From: Pseudorasbora parva
Taxonomy: Eukaryota > Chordata > Actinopteri > Cypriniformes > Gobionidae
Assembly: GCF_024679245.1 (NCBI RefSeq)
Contig: NC_090178.1
Span: 47,685,425-47,749,424 of the forward strand
Reading direction: 5' to 3'
Length of the DNA stretch: 64,000 bases
A program made the position numbers and the translations under genes. The notes under the pieces were generated by a model. The model had not been told where the DNA came from. It did not search any database and was given only the letters and a program-made list of their open reading frames with translations. Below, in pieces: positions 43,770 through 54,750 of this stretch (position 1 is the first letter of the stretch; each line of letters starts with the position of its first letter).

Positions 43770-44200
43770 ATGGAAAACAAAAGTTTTATTCAAATTCTGA
43801 ATATAGACCTATTAATAAAAAATTAATAATAATTATATTGCTCAGACAGCGTGCAAAGAGTGCTCCCTTTATAATCACTAAAAGCTGTCACTCATTCAAT
43901 AAACGCAATCTCACTGATTTCTGCAGTGAAGCTGGCATACAATGAAGCTCTTATTTTCACAATGTCTGCATTTACAGAGACGTGCATGTTAACTGGACTC
44001 AGCACCTGGACAAACACTCGAGCGGTGAGTGGATTCCAAATTCAACACCATAGACCGTAAAAAAACACCTTGGATTCAAAGTTCAACACCTGTGATTGGC
44101 CAACTGCGTTGTAGATATCTACCAACATGTCTGTGATTGGCTACATTACTCACCGAGGCGAAAACACGTTGGAAATGTAATCATTTGACGAGTGCAAATA
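43770..44200. repeat. Interspersed repeat, related to 3500-3810
   Basis: Shares GTTTTATTCAAATTCTGAA, AGCTGTCACTCATT and GTCTGTGATTGGCTACATT, in order, with 3500-3810. It additionally contains a local duplication of a GATTCAAA(G/A)TTCAACACC-like block near 44030-44090. Non-coding. Confidence 0.5.
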
Positions 44201-44632
44201 CAAATACGCACTGGATATTTTGCTAGCTCCTTTTTGCTAATAATATGCTATTATTACGAATTCTTTTACGAATTACATATCCTAGACCAGCAGTTATGGG
44301 CAGCGTTTCCCTCTTAAAGCAGAAGTAGCAGCAGGTTGGTGGTTTGAGTGAGAAAATTGTACGCTATTATCAAGTCCAACTCAAGCTCGGAACAGCGCTC
44401 TCCATGGGGTCTGTGGAAAAGCCTGCCCTACCCCCTCTGGCGCTGGGCCTGGTTTTGTGTGTTTTCGCCGCATTCACACAGTAAACCAGTGCTGTCTTTC
44501 TGCCACTCAGCGGGGGTGTAATCACAGTCGCTCCAGCTGACGGTGACGTCACGTGCATTCCCTCGATTGGTGTAGTGAGAGGTAATACAATCAGTTACTA
44601 ACTCTACTTCAGCTGTGAGATTACCTCACGAT
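44201..44632. other. Non-coding, no assignable feature
   Basis: A moderately GC-rich patch (44390-44570) without a supported exon. Confidence 0.4.
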
Positions 44633-45870
44633 AGGGTTGCCACCTGTCCCGTGAAATACGGAATCGTCCCGTATTATCAGGAAAAATTACGCGTCCCGTA
44701 TCAAAGCAAGACGGGACGCAATTTGTCCCGTATTTTACATAGGTCCATCCGCATTGTGTGAAGACACGTCCTATTCTGCCCCTATTTGGGTCGCTGCCGT
44801 CGTTGGTTTGTTTGATTGGTTTGTTTCAGGTTCACGGGCCGTGAATCACGGCCAATCAGAATCAGAAGAGGAGGGGACCCCCCTCTCTATTCGGTTCTTT
44901 CCTATATGGCCGATGAAACGATGGCGGAGGCAGGTCCAAATACCCCCCGCGTCCAGCTGTAAAAGTTTCAGAGCAGAAACGCAAGCAGATGCAGAGGTAC
45001 AGACGAGAGTCGGAATAATTAAATACTTGGCTGGAAAGTGTCAGCGGCAATGAATACCAAGCCAATTGCACAATTTGTCCGCGAGTGTTTTCATTGGCGC
45101 ACGCTGGCCGTCAAATGCAAGAGCTCACCGAAATCAAAGCACTGTCACACAGTTCTTCATACCTCAAGCATCTCCTCAGGCAGACAGTGTAATGTTTTTT
45201 TTTTTTTTATTACCTCAATTTTTTGATTGATAACGTTAGATTTCATATGCTGCCTATTAAGAAATAATGTTACAGTTTTTCTCGATTGGTTAAACACATT
45301 TCTTGAAACTATGCCTCATATTCTCAAAACTATAAACACAAATCCATAACGACTCACCCAGTTTCCCAAACAACCTATTTTCAGGTCAAAATTAAGCTCT
45401 ACACTCAAAACCATTCACTCTTGCTGAAAAACCAAACTTTGCCCTCAGACAAGACACACAAGCCCTCAAAATCACACACACCACAACATAGTCTAACACA
45501 CTGGTGCAATAAATTCAAAACAACATTTCCAAAACTGGTAAGTTATGTTACTTGTGGTTCCCCTCCTCACAAACCTTTTCACATGAAGAACAAAAGATAC
45601 AACCAATGGATACATTGGCACATTTTTATTCATTCATTCATACTACACAGTACAAAAAAAACAAAAAAATGTATTCCACCTCAGCCTCCCATCTTTGGTC
45701 TGGGTCAGGCCAAAGAATCTCATCCGCATCACAGGCTATATTAGCCCTAGCCTGGCAGCGGGGGTAAAATCCTCTTGCATGCCTGATCCACCCCTGGCAC
45801 GCATCTACTGACACATGGCCTGGACGAGGTGAACAAGCATATAAGGTTCTCGATCATACACTTTCCACTA

Positions 45871-46130
45871 GTGTTGTAGTCTAGACCACCTAAACCGAGA
45901 CCAAGACAAGTCCAAGACTTTGAAGGGCCGAGACCAAGACAAGACCAAGACTTTGAAGGGCCGAGACCAAGACAAGACCAAGACTTTGAAGGGCCGAGAC
46001 CAAGACAAGACCAAGACTTTGAAGGGCCGAGACCAAGACAAGACCAAGACTTTGAAGGGCCGAGACCAAGTCAAGACCAAGACCATGACAGGCCGAGACT
46101 GAGTCAAGACCAAGACCAGTGCATGTCCCC
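45871..46130. repeat. 33-bp minisatellite
   Basis: GGGCCGAGACC starts at 45925, 45958, 45991, 46024 and 46057 (exact 33-bp period), five units plus degenerate edges. Flanked by CTAGTGTTGTAGTC and CCAGTGCATG, resembling the edges of a known type of fish repeat. Confidence 0.9.
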
Positions 46131-46217
46131 ACACTTATGATAAAATGTGGAATATGCATATGATTGGCACTTCTCTCGTATGATCAACTAAACTGGCTCT
46201 AATTTCATCCAAGACTG

Positions 46218-46330
46218 CTTGTCTTCCTCCTCCTCCTCCTCCTCCTCCTCCTCCTCCTCTTCCTCCTCCTCCTCTTCCTCTTCCTCCTCCTTCACCATGT
46301 CCTCTTCTTCCTCCTCCTTCACCACCCACC
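46218..46330. repeat. (CCT)n/(CTT) microsatellite
   Basis: Trinucleotide CCT run with TTCCTC interruptions. Poly-Ser and poly-Gly frames here are artefacts. Confidence 0.9.
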
Positions 46331-47486
46331 TCCTCTTCCTCTCCCTCCTCGACCTCTTTCTTCATTTCTTTGTGGATCCATTGTTCCAAAGCTCAAATGA
46401 ACTGACTCTGGCACTTTTATGTATCTTGAAAGTTCTGATTGATGTGTGTTAAATTTTGACTCTTAGTGTTTTCACCTGGGTAATTGTGTGCTAATTGAGC
46501 TGAAACTATGCTGATTTGAGTGAACTATATTGAATGCTAGTGCTTTCTAAATGACCACATGGTCTAGGCAATGAGAAATTAAGGGATTTGTGTGTAGAGT
46601 TTTGCAGTGACAGTTCAACAAATCTGACTCATGTGTCAAAACAGGGAATAGTGTTTATAGTTTAGTGAAATGGGTGTGCTTTTTGATAAATGGCGTTATG
46701 GTTTTGAAATTTTAGTTCAAAAGCCTGGTTATAGTGTTTAAGCAATCGAGAAAAACTGTAATAATGTAGGCTACATGAATGTGTTTATGGTATGATTTGT
46801 TTATTAAGGTTAAGTTGTACAGTCAGACACAAGCATTACTTTAATAAGAGATAAGATATATATATATATATATAAATCAAAATAGGACCTTTTAGGAATA
46901 AAATAAACAACTATTTGTTATGCTTAACAAATTTAAATAATTGCATCATCCAATACTATAGAATTAACAATAGACTATATAAAAACGGAATAATACATAA
47001 ATATATTTACTTAACTTACCAAAAATAAAAATGTTGTTAAGTGTTTTATTAAAATAAGAAATGATTGTAGATATTATATCATTTACAGTTATTTAGGTGT
47101 GGTTTCACTGTTTGGATGGTGTTACTGCAAACAATGACAAATATTTTAGTCAAAATCTTTGTTCACAACACTATAAAATTACTCGAGTTAATATGCAATT
47201 TCTTATCCTGCTCCCCTCTAGGTTAAAGCAGCTGAGTTTGTTTTTCATTGTCATAGCTGTGTATTATACTGAGTGCATCTGTTCACACTGATTTCAATAG
47301 CAGATATCCTATTATAATGTCCATTGGTATCAATCTTAATATATATACAAATTATGAAAACATGTTTTAAGTTATGATATACGACCACTGCACTGGCACA
47401 CCATCGGGACTGGTCATCGTGGCCCCGAGGGGTGTGGCCACCGCTGCGGCAGGTGTCCCTTATTTTTCTGTATTGAAGGTGGCAAC

Positions 47487-47950
47487 GAGGCCGACCACAA
47501 TTACATAATTACAATTTAATATTTAATGCCGCAAGAGTGAGATCTTTAAGTTCTTTAGGCAGCTATATCAAACTGCAGAAATTTAGCAAACTGTTGTGCC
47601 TCCAGTTTCGTGTTGTAAATGGATAATCTCTTCCAAACAACCGTGTAGCCTATCCAGCTACTCTTTTATTAATTTAGCTATTTAGCATTAATTTACTTGT
47701 TTCACTTTCACACTTTATTTATTTATTTACTATTAAATACAATAATATTATTAGATAAAACACCGGATATTCACTTTGCTTTTTCATTCCTTGTATGTCT
47801 GCAGGTCCTTTAAAGTCTATACTAAAATTCATTAAATAGTCCAGAATTTAATTTTAGCATGTTTTAACTGGGATAGAAAGATGATTTTGATAAAATGTCA
47901 AGTTTCACTTCATTTTGTAGTAGGCTATATTTTATTATATTATATATATA

Positions 47951-48035
<85 letters not shown>

Positions 48036-48244
48036 CATATTCCCAAATATTTACTAATTTCTTGTTGTTTTAGATGCCTTACAAGTGAGTAGTGAATGCT
48101 GATAAAAAGGAGGCATCAGAGTTTATCTTTGCTGGGAAAGATAAACTGAAAGGCTCCCCTGAAAGGCTCAGGGGTATTGCTCATGGTGGAAACCCTTGAG
48201 CTTGAAGTTTGCATAGTATTTCGTTCTTTCTTCTATCTTCTTTC
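47487..48244. other. AT-rich non-coding with (AT)n at about 47940-48032
   Basis: Only the dinucleotide tract stands out. Confidence 0.5.
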
Positions 48245-48748
48245 TGTCAGGGAACTCAGAAATAGGAGGACTCAAATGCTGAGATGATCATGAGAAAAAA
48301 AGTTTATTAGGGAACTGAAGGACAGAATATAAGCAGTCTCAGTGTGACAGAAAAAAGCTGGGTTCTCTCTGACGGTGGTTCCCGTGTGTACACAGCACAA
48401 ACATAAGCAAGCGTGCAGGAAGAGGAGGCAGGTCGTAGCACCAAAAGACAAGTCCTGGCTCAGCAAGTGACTCAATCTTGCTACTAACTCCTCGTCTTAA
48501 GGTTCCTGAACACAAAAGTCAGCAGGTAATAACAGACCACATACACAGGAACACAGAACATGAGAAGTTCACACGACATAGCATATGATCAACTAGACAC
48601 AGCTGGGCATATAAAGGGTAGAGGGAACGAGTGACAGGTGTGGGAGATCAGCTCGTGATCAGCTCATTATCCAATCACGAGCTGCAGAGAAATTTCAGGA
48701 CAGGACAAACAACAGGAAGAGCCAGTGTCACACCCTGAACCTGTGACA
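48245..48748 (-). repeat. Solo LTR of a gypsy-type element with 5-bp target duplication
   Basis: TGTCAGGGAACTC to CCTGTGACA (504 bp), flanked by CTTTC on both sides (48240-48244, 48749-48753). On the minus strand a TATA-like CTTTATATG (near 48608-48616) and an AATAAA (48308-48303) give a U3-R-U5 layout. No internal region, so it arose by LTR-LTR recombination. General layout matches the LTRs at 54206 and 58522, but the sequence differs. Confidence 0.88.
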
Positions 48749-49093
48749 CTTTCTTTCAGTAATGCTGTCCCATTTCTGTATTTATTGGCTTAATAAGTTT
48801 ACATCTGTATATACTTCCATTTTGCAGATGCAGGTTGTCATGTTTTTCCAGGCTCTTCTCATTTGTGTTATAAATTCAGATGTAATTTTTTTAAGTCAAT
48901 GTGAGATTCCCTGTTGTAACTGTGGGTGCATAAATAAATACATTTGCATGTAAACTGAAGGATGGTGTTTACTTCGAGTGACTTTTTGATACGAAATCAT
49001 ATCGATTGCAGCCATATATGGCCTCTGATTGAATGGGATAAAATAAAGAGACTATTAACTGGCATAGAATCCTGCTGTACATAAAGCAAGATT
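48749..49093. other. Non-coding, no assignable feature
   Basis: AT-rich sequence; no supported gene. Confidence 0.5.
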
Positions 49094-49400
49094 GATCTAT
49101 TTTTCATCATTGAAATAACATTATTTCACAGTGCAGACCTGATGAAAAATCAATGTTATACTTAAATATTGATTCAATTATATTTTGATTGATGCATTAA
49201 CACTGATACACTGTAAAATAAGTGATTTAATTTTAGTTGAAAAACTATTGATTTTAAGCCCACCTTGATCTATTTTTCATCATTGAAATATCATTATTTC
49301 AGGGTGCAAACCTGATGAAAAATCAATGTTAAATCTCAACATTGATTCAGTGTTATTTCAGTCGATGCATTAACATTGATTCAATGCTGATTCAGTGTTG
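49094..49400. repeat. Direct duplication, about 173-bp period
   Basis: GATCTATTTTTCATCATTGA at 49094 and 49267 begin two diverged copies of roughly 115 bp that include CCTGATGAAAAATCAATGTT and TTGATGCATTAACA-like blocks. Confidence 0.75.
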
Positions 49401-49737
49401 GTTTGCTATCTGGGAGGCTATTTTCTACACTGGATTTGAGGCTGTCTTCTGAACGCTGGGTTTTGATGGACGTGCCGCACTGGAGACTTGGAAGTAAACG
49501 CCCACAGCTAGGATTGGAGAAGATATGCATATTTAATGAGCTTCTGCTCCGCTGTCATATCTGTGCCCCTGTCAGTTCAGTTCACATGAGGGAGAGATTA
49601 TTTAGAAAGCCGCAACCAGAATGATTCAAGAACTTCTTTATCAAACAAACACAATGATTTATTTCTCATCCACCCTCGATTGATTGGAATATTATTCCTG
49701 TATTAAATGGCCCGCACACTTGGTTGATATAAGCGCG

Positions 49738-49779
<42 letters not shown>

Positions 49780-49990
49780 TGGGCCTAGATCAAGAAAGAT
49801 TTTCTGCAGACGGGCGTACGTTTTGGTAGATCGTCTGGAAAACACACAGGCCGTGACTACTATTACATATAAAAAAGAAGTTTAACTCACATAAGTATGT
49901 TGCACCATTCCTGTCAGATCCACAACATTGTGTCTGCAAATCCAGCACTTGAGACTTGTTTATAAACGATTCCGCAGTGAAATGAAGCGA
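49401..49990. other. Non-coding with (AC)n at 49739-49776
   Basis: Only the AC microsatellite was recognised. Confidence 0.5.
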
Positions 49991-49998
49991 TCACACGT

Positions 49999-50943
49999 AT
50001 GGTCTTCCCCCTAAAAAAAAAATCGAGGGGGCACATCGAGGCCACGCCACCGGGGCCCCTTGAACTGCCTGAACCGCCATGGCCCCTTGAACTGCCTGAA
50101 CCGCATGGCCCCTTGAACTGCCTCTACCACCATGGCCCCTTGAACTGCCTGAACCACCATGGCCCCTTGAACTGCCTGAACCGCCATGGCCCCTTGAACT
50201 GCCTCTACCACCATGGCCCCTTGAACTGCCTGAACCGCCATGGCCCCTTGAACTGCCTCTACCACCATGGCCCCTTGAACTGCCTGAACCGCCATGGCCC
50301 CTTGAACTGCCTCTACCACCATGGCCCCTTGAATTGCCTGAACCGCCATGGCCCCTTGAACTGCCTCTACCACCATGGCCCCTTGAACTGCCTGAACCGC
50401 CATGGCCCCTTGAACTGCCTCTACTTCCAGGGCTGTCCACGCCTGAGGGCCTAGGTCCGTCCATGCCTGAGGGTCTGTCCACGCCCGAGGGTCCAGGTCT
50501 GTCCACGCCCGAGGGTCCAGGTCCGTCCACACCCTCGCCTCATGGTCCGGGTCCGTCCACGCCCTCGCCTCATGGTCCTCATGGTAGGTTTCATGTTTTA
50601 GGATTCATGTTCACTGTCATGTTTTCATGCACTTCCTGGTTTTGTCATGTGGTCTATTGTCATGTGATTCCATGCCCTCATGTGTTCCTGTGTCTTGTTT
50701 TCATTGGTTTATTGGTTAATCGTTGTTCACAGGTGTCCCTCGTTTTGTCATTAGCCCTTGTGTATTAGCCCTTGTCTTGGTCAGTTATTGATGTTGTAAC
50801 CTGCTGTTGGTGAGTGTTTTGTATAGTCAAGTTTAAGTCAAGTTTTATGTTGTTTTGCCAAGTCTTTTGTTTATGTTTGGATTTATGTTAAATAAACTGC
50901 ACTTGGGTTCATCAACCTCGCCTCCAGTGGATCACCTGTTACA
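49999..50943 (+). mobile_element. 3' part of a second LTR element with proline-rich repeats
   Basis: A 27-bp tandem array (about 50050-50430) is followed by a short proline-rich coding tail and an LTR-like segment (about 50594-50943). The latter has AATAAA at 50890 and ends GCCTCCAGTGGATCACCTGTTACA. In one plus frame the array encodes a 9-residue PPWPLELPE/L unit (50334 on), continuing as GLSTPEGPGPSTPSPHGP. This echoes the PPWSVPPVP and APLRRPALR 9-mers of the element at 31364-39122, though nucleotide identity is low. The 5' half and 5' LTR are missing, and the LTR left border is uncertain. Confidence 0.55.
50050..50430. repeat. 27-bp minisatellite with 54-bp alternation
   Basis: CCATGGCCCCTTGAACTGCC recurs every 27 bp, about 14 times. 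Units alternate between a GAACCG and a TCTACCAC ending, giving a 54-bp higher-order period over much of the array. Confidence 0.92.
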
Positions 50944-53016
50944 CTATTCCCATTAACATCACAATTAGTTAACATTAGTTAATGCATTAGTTAAGATAAA
51001 CTAACCATGAACAATGCCAGTAGCTTTACTATTTTTATAAGGTTATCATACTGTACATACATTAGTTTACGTAGCAGCTGACACACACTAAGGATGGACA
51101 TTTCTAACTCCCCATCTGACTCTAAAGGTATCTTAGTCATTACTTAAAGAGCATTGCAAGGTCAAGCACCCTTTTACATCCAGGATTTGTTACATGCACA
51201 CACCCCTGGTCAGTCTCTGAGGTCTGAGGTCTCTGAGGTCTTCAGGACAAGATATTTTAACTATTCCCAGATCTTGTCTTAAGAATCGCTTTCTGTGTTG
51301 TGGCTCAAGGCTCTGTACCCTTCCTACTGCATTGAGAATTATGGTTTCCATAGAATCCTTAAAACACATACACAATCTGATATCACTCATAATTTTTTTT
51401 TTTTTAAACTTAATTCAAAACAGATTTATAACACATTTGCGTTTTTTTTTTTAAATAAACTTTTCATTTCAAATGAAAGAGTCCTGACAGAAAGAGACAC
51501 GTTTTGTCCCTTTATCTTTCTTTTTTTTCTTGTTCCTCTTCTTCATTTCCGTTTCCATTGATGGATGTTAGGATGAATCCCATGTCTTTTGAATTTTTTT
51601 ATTATTATTTATTGAACGAAAAAGGGGGCTAGTACACCAAGAAATGCTGTCATAATTTAGTAATCATTTCATATCCGATCAGCTGTTACCAGCGCGTGCA
51701 TGAGACGCTTTAAGCTTTCATGACGTGCATGTTTCATCTGAAACACGCGAGAATGGACATTTCTTGTATTTTATTCTTGTTTGTTTCTAATTGCTATTAT
51801 CATATATTATGTTATTGTTTGTATACTTTTGTGTCCATTAAAAAAAAAAAAAAAACAACAGCATCAGAAATTCACATGACCAGAGTTTTTCGGCATGCGC
51901 ACGTCAAGCGTAAAATCAACCCTCGCATGCACACGCAGATAACTGCTGGTTGGATGCGATATATTGTTATTTTTCTTACAAACACTTATCGTTTAACTTC
52001 AGAAGACATTGATTCATCCACTGGGATCATATAAATTACTGTAGTTATTGCTGAATGTGCTGTTTGATGCCTTAACTCTTAGAAACCCAAATAAGTTTTA
52101 ATTAGCAGAGATTATGTGTTCATCTGAGGAAATAAAGTCGTACACCTCTCGGATGGCATGAGGGTAAAAGACGAGTAAACAGTGAGGACATTTCTGCGCG
52201 CACTCTATTTTCAGTGTAACAGTTGTAGAATAGCTAGAGACATGTGGGATCCTTCTTAAGATTAATCTGTGGCAAGGAAGAAAAAGAAGAGGAACAAGAG
52301 GAGGATGAAGCCAAGCTAGAGAAATGAATGTGTTGTAAATCTGTAAAAAAAAAATATATATATATATAAATAAACTTTTTTTATTTTTCATTTTTTAAAT
52401 AAAGGTTTCCGAGTGATATCAGATTTTATTATATTATGTATTTGTGTTTGTATTGTACTTACCCTGTAACTACATGAAACAAGAGGGGAACAAGAGCCAC
52501 TTTAAATTAAAGCCTGCACATGGATAATTACCCCTTAATTAAAAAATACTTACAGTTATAATTACCCCTTCATTAAAAAATACTTACAGTATAAATAATT
52601 TGTTAATTTTCCTGATAGTTACCCCTTTATTCCCCCAATATTACATATTTTTCCTATATACTTACTTTATAGTTGCATTATAATTACCGTAAATTATGCT
52701 GTAAATTCACTTTAATTAAGCAGTACTTTCCGGGCCATAATCTAAAGTGTTACCTTAAAAAAAAACAGGTTTACATTTAAACTATTATTTTGATCCTGGA
52801 TTTAATTTATATTTTAGATATATTAACTTTAATCTCCATAATTTAAAATTCAGATTAAATCCCAATTGTGGATTGATGTGAGGAGGTTTAAATAAAATAA
52901 TGTGCACCTACAATTAAACTATGCAGATGAATAAGAAGGTATAGAAACAGTGTGTGTTTCAGAGAGGTGTTCATTCCTAATAAATATAAAAAATAAAGCC
53001 GGAGAGTGCGAGGGTC
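50944..53016. other. Non-coding with short repeat fragments
   Basis: Contains a dispersed-repeat fragment with TTAGTTAACATTAGTTAATG near 50960-51010, A/T runs, and near 52125-52190 a diverged fragment (GATGGCATGAGGGTAAA) resembling the right end of the element at 307-2130. No exon supported. Confidence 0.45.
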
Positions 53017-53157
53017 ATGCTGGCCCGTGAGTTTACGCCTGCTATTGAGTCGGGGATGCAGATCCTTTACTTGTCTCGGTACACCTTGATGTCGGACAAA
53101 GAAAAGAAGAGAGGAGTATATTTAGCATTTTTAACGGCAGCTGTGATGATGAGGTGA
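53017..53157 (+). other. Candidate small ORF/first exon, 46 codons
   Basis: ATG at 53017 opens a frame MLAREFTPAIESGMQILYLS and continues through YTLMSDKEKKRGVYLAF to a TGA at 53155-53157. A strong splice-donor match GAG|GTGAGC lies at 53153/53154, two codons before the stop. GC content is higher than its neighbours. I do not recognise the protein and no following exon was found, so it may be chance or a repeat. Confidence 0.2.
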
Positions 53158-53814
53158 GCGCCAGTGATCACGCATTTCTTATACCCACTGCACTCGTGCC
53201 TGATGCGCGCCAATCAAACGGAATTGTCAGCACAAGAACGGAAATAGTCACTCCGCCAATCATGGCAGTTGTTTGTCATAAGTTATGCTGCCACAAATAT
53301 ACTCCATTAATTAATACTATAAATATATTTCCAGGCTTATGAAAACCTGGAAATCTGCAAGTGCTGCTGCACGATGTTTTGATTTACTGTGCTTGATCAC
53401 TAATGGTCTCTCTACGTATGACTTTATGAAGGCAGTTACCATTTTACAAATTTAATTCCTTTAACGGCAAGACCTACTTATCAGAGTGAGATTCTGGTGG
53501 TCAATAAAGTAGGAAATTGAATATTAGTATTGTTGCTGTCAATGGTGAATCTATCATGGCGGCGAAAATTCATCATAAATGGAGTTTTTAATCGCAGGTT
53601 AAATCAATTATAAATAAAGCCTATATCAACCAATCCAAAAATAGCTCTAAACTGAAGTTAATTAATCCTTGTTGGTGTGATCCACCACTAAAGACACATA
53701 TTTTAGGACAAGCCTTTAATTAACAACATGATTTGGCTTTTGTCAAGTTTCTATGACATCTGATGTTATTTGTATAGTTGTTCTTTTTTTTGTAAAGCAT
53801 TTTGTGACCCCTTC
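53158..53814. other. Non-coding, no assignable feature
   Basis: AT-rich sequence; no supported feature. Confidence 0.45.
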
Positions 53815-54205
53815 ACCCCGTCACGCCTGTCTTAGAGTGCACTGGCTGCCAATGGCCGCTCGCATCAAATTCGCATCAATATAACTAGACTCACTTGTTC
53901 AGACATACACACTCTCCAGAAGCTAGTGTTCTGCAAGTGAACGACGCCTCGTGGTTCCATTCCAAAGAGGCGTGAAATCTCTCTCACAGACCTTTTCCTG
54001 GAGAGTTCCCACCTGGTGGAATGACCTGCCGATTTCAATTTTTTGCAGCCGAGTCTGTAGCCATTTTCAAAAAGCATCTTAAGACACATCTTTTCCAACT
54101 GCACCTGACCAATAAAGACTAGCACTTAACTATCCAATTTGCTGTTTGTTTGGAAAAAAGTTTGTGTACTGTGCTCGATTAACTGAGACTTCTTACAGCA
54201 CTTGC
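53815..54205 (+). pseudogene. L2-like LINE, ORF2 C-terminal end
   Basis: Plus-strand translation in shifting frames gives HWLPMAARIKF, then the SERRLVVPFQR and FSWRVPTWWNDLP motifs, then a SHFQK segment. These are the conserved region after the RT in L2/Rex-type fish LINEs. Stops and frameshifts present. Interrupted by the chromovirus at 54206; its 3' tail continues at 58989-59095. Confidence 0.7.
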
Positions 54206-54732
54206 TGTCAAGATAATGGGCGGGATTCAGATGCGGGTGCAAACAGAAGGTTTATTGAACAGAAAACAACTGAGGAATCAGAGAAAACAGTTCATGGGTC
54301 AGGAAGGGCAGTGACCACGGCAATCGGCACCACCAGGAAAGGCTGCTCTCCAATCCAGAACACCGCCACCAGACGTGAAGGATGTATCTTTGTGAGTCCA
54401 CAAAGAGCACCGGAGAATGGCGAGGGAACTTGCAGCCAAGAGCACTGGAGCCTGAATGATACGGGAAGAGACGGGACAAGACAGGAGTACAGATATGGAC
54501 ACTGGCAAACAAAAGCGGTATCAACCATAAGAGTCTGACAACGGACAGAGACACACGCGGGGCTATAAAGGGAACTAATAACGAGGAGAACAAGGACCAG
54601 GTGTGAGAGAGTGCTAACTAGCAGGCACAGGTAGGGGTGGAAACACAAGCACATGGTGAGCTGTCAAAACAAAGCCACGCACCAACATAAAACACAAGCA
54701 CAAGGACAGGTGATCAGACCCGAGACCCGACA
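54206..54732 (-). repeat. 3' LTR of the chromovirus
   Basis: TGTCAAGATAATGGG to GACCCGACA on the plus strand, 527 bp. The word matching the RNA start has one mismatch (AGAGTCTGAC rather than ACAGTCTGAC at about 54530), unlike the 5' LTR. Confidence 0.92.
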
Positions 54733-54750
54733 GTACCCCCCCTCCCAGGA
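54733..54750 (-). promoter_or_regulatory. Polypurine tract
   Basis: The element strand reads GGGAGGGGGGG then TAC before the 3' LTR; plus-strand primer site. Confidence 0.75.

Larger units (their letters stand above)
45272..46759. mobile_element. Nested TIR element with ACAGTTTTTCTCGATTG ends
   Basis: ACAGTTTTTCTCGATTG at 45272-45288 and its perfect inverse at 46743-46759. Flanks AATAATGTT and AATAATGTA match at 8 of 9 positions, a probable 8-9-bp target duplication. The interior has a 33-bp minisatellite, a (CCT)n tract and no transposase. Confidence 0.75.
44633..47486. mobile_element. TIR element with AGGGTTGCCACC ends, carrying a nested element
   Basis: Left AGGGTTGCCACCTGTCCCG and right CAGGTGTCCCTTATTTTTC to GAAGGTGGCAAC are inverse at GTTGCCACC and share the CTGTCCC/CAGGTGTCCC subterminal theme. 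No transposase seen. A second element lies at 45272-46759. Right boundary and target duplication uncertain. Confidence 0.5.

Noticed and set aside
49999..50454. 151-codon plus frame and 173-179-codon minus frames of the 27-bp array as real proteins
   Set aside because: Unit length divisible by three keeps all frames open; only the proline-rich plus frame was considered because it leads to the LTR, and even that is uncertain.
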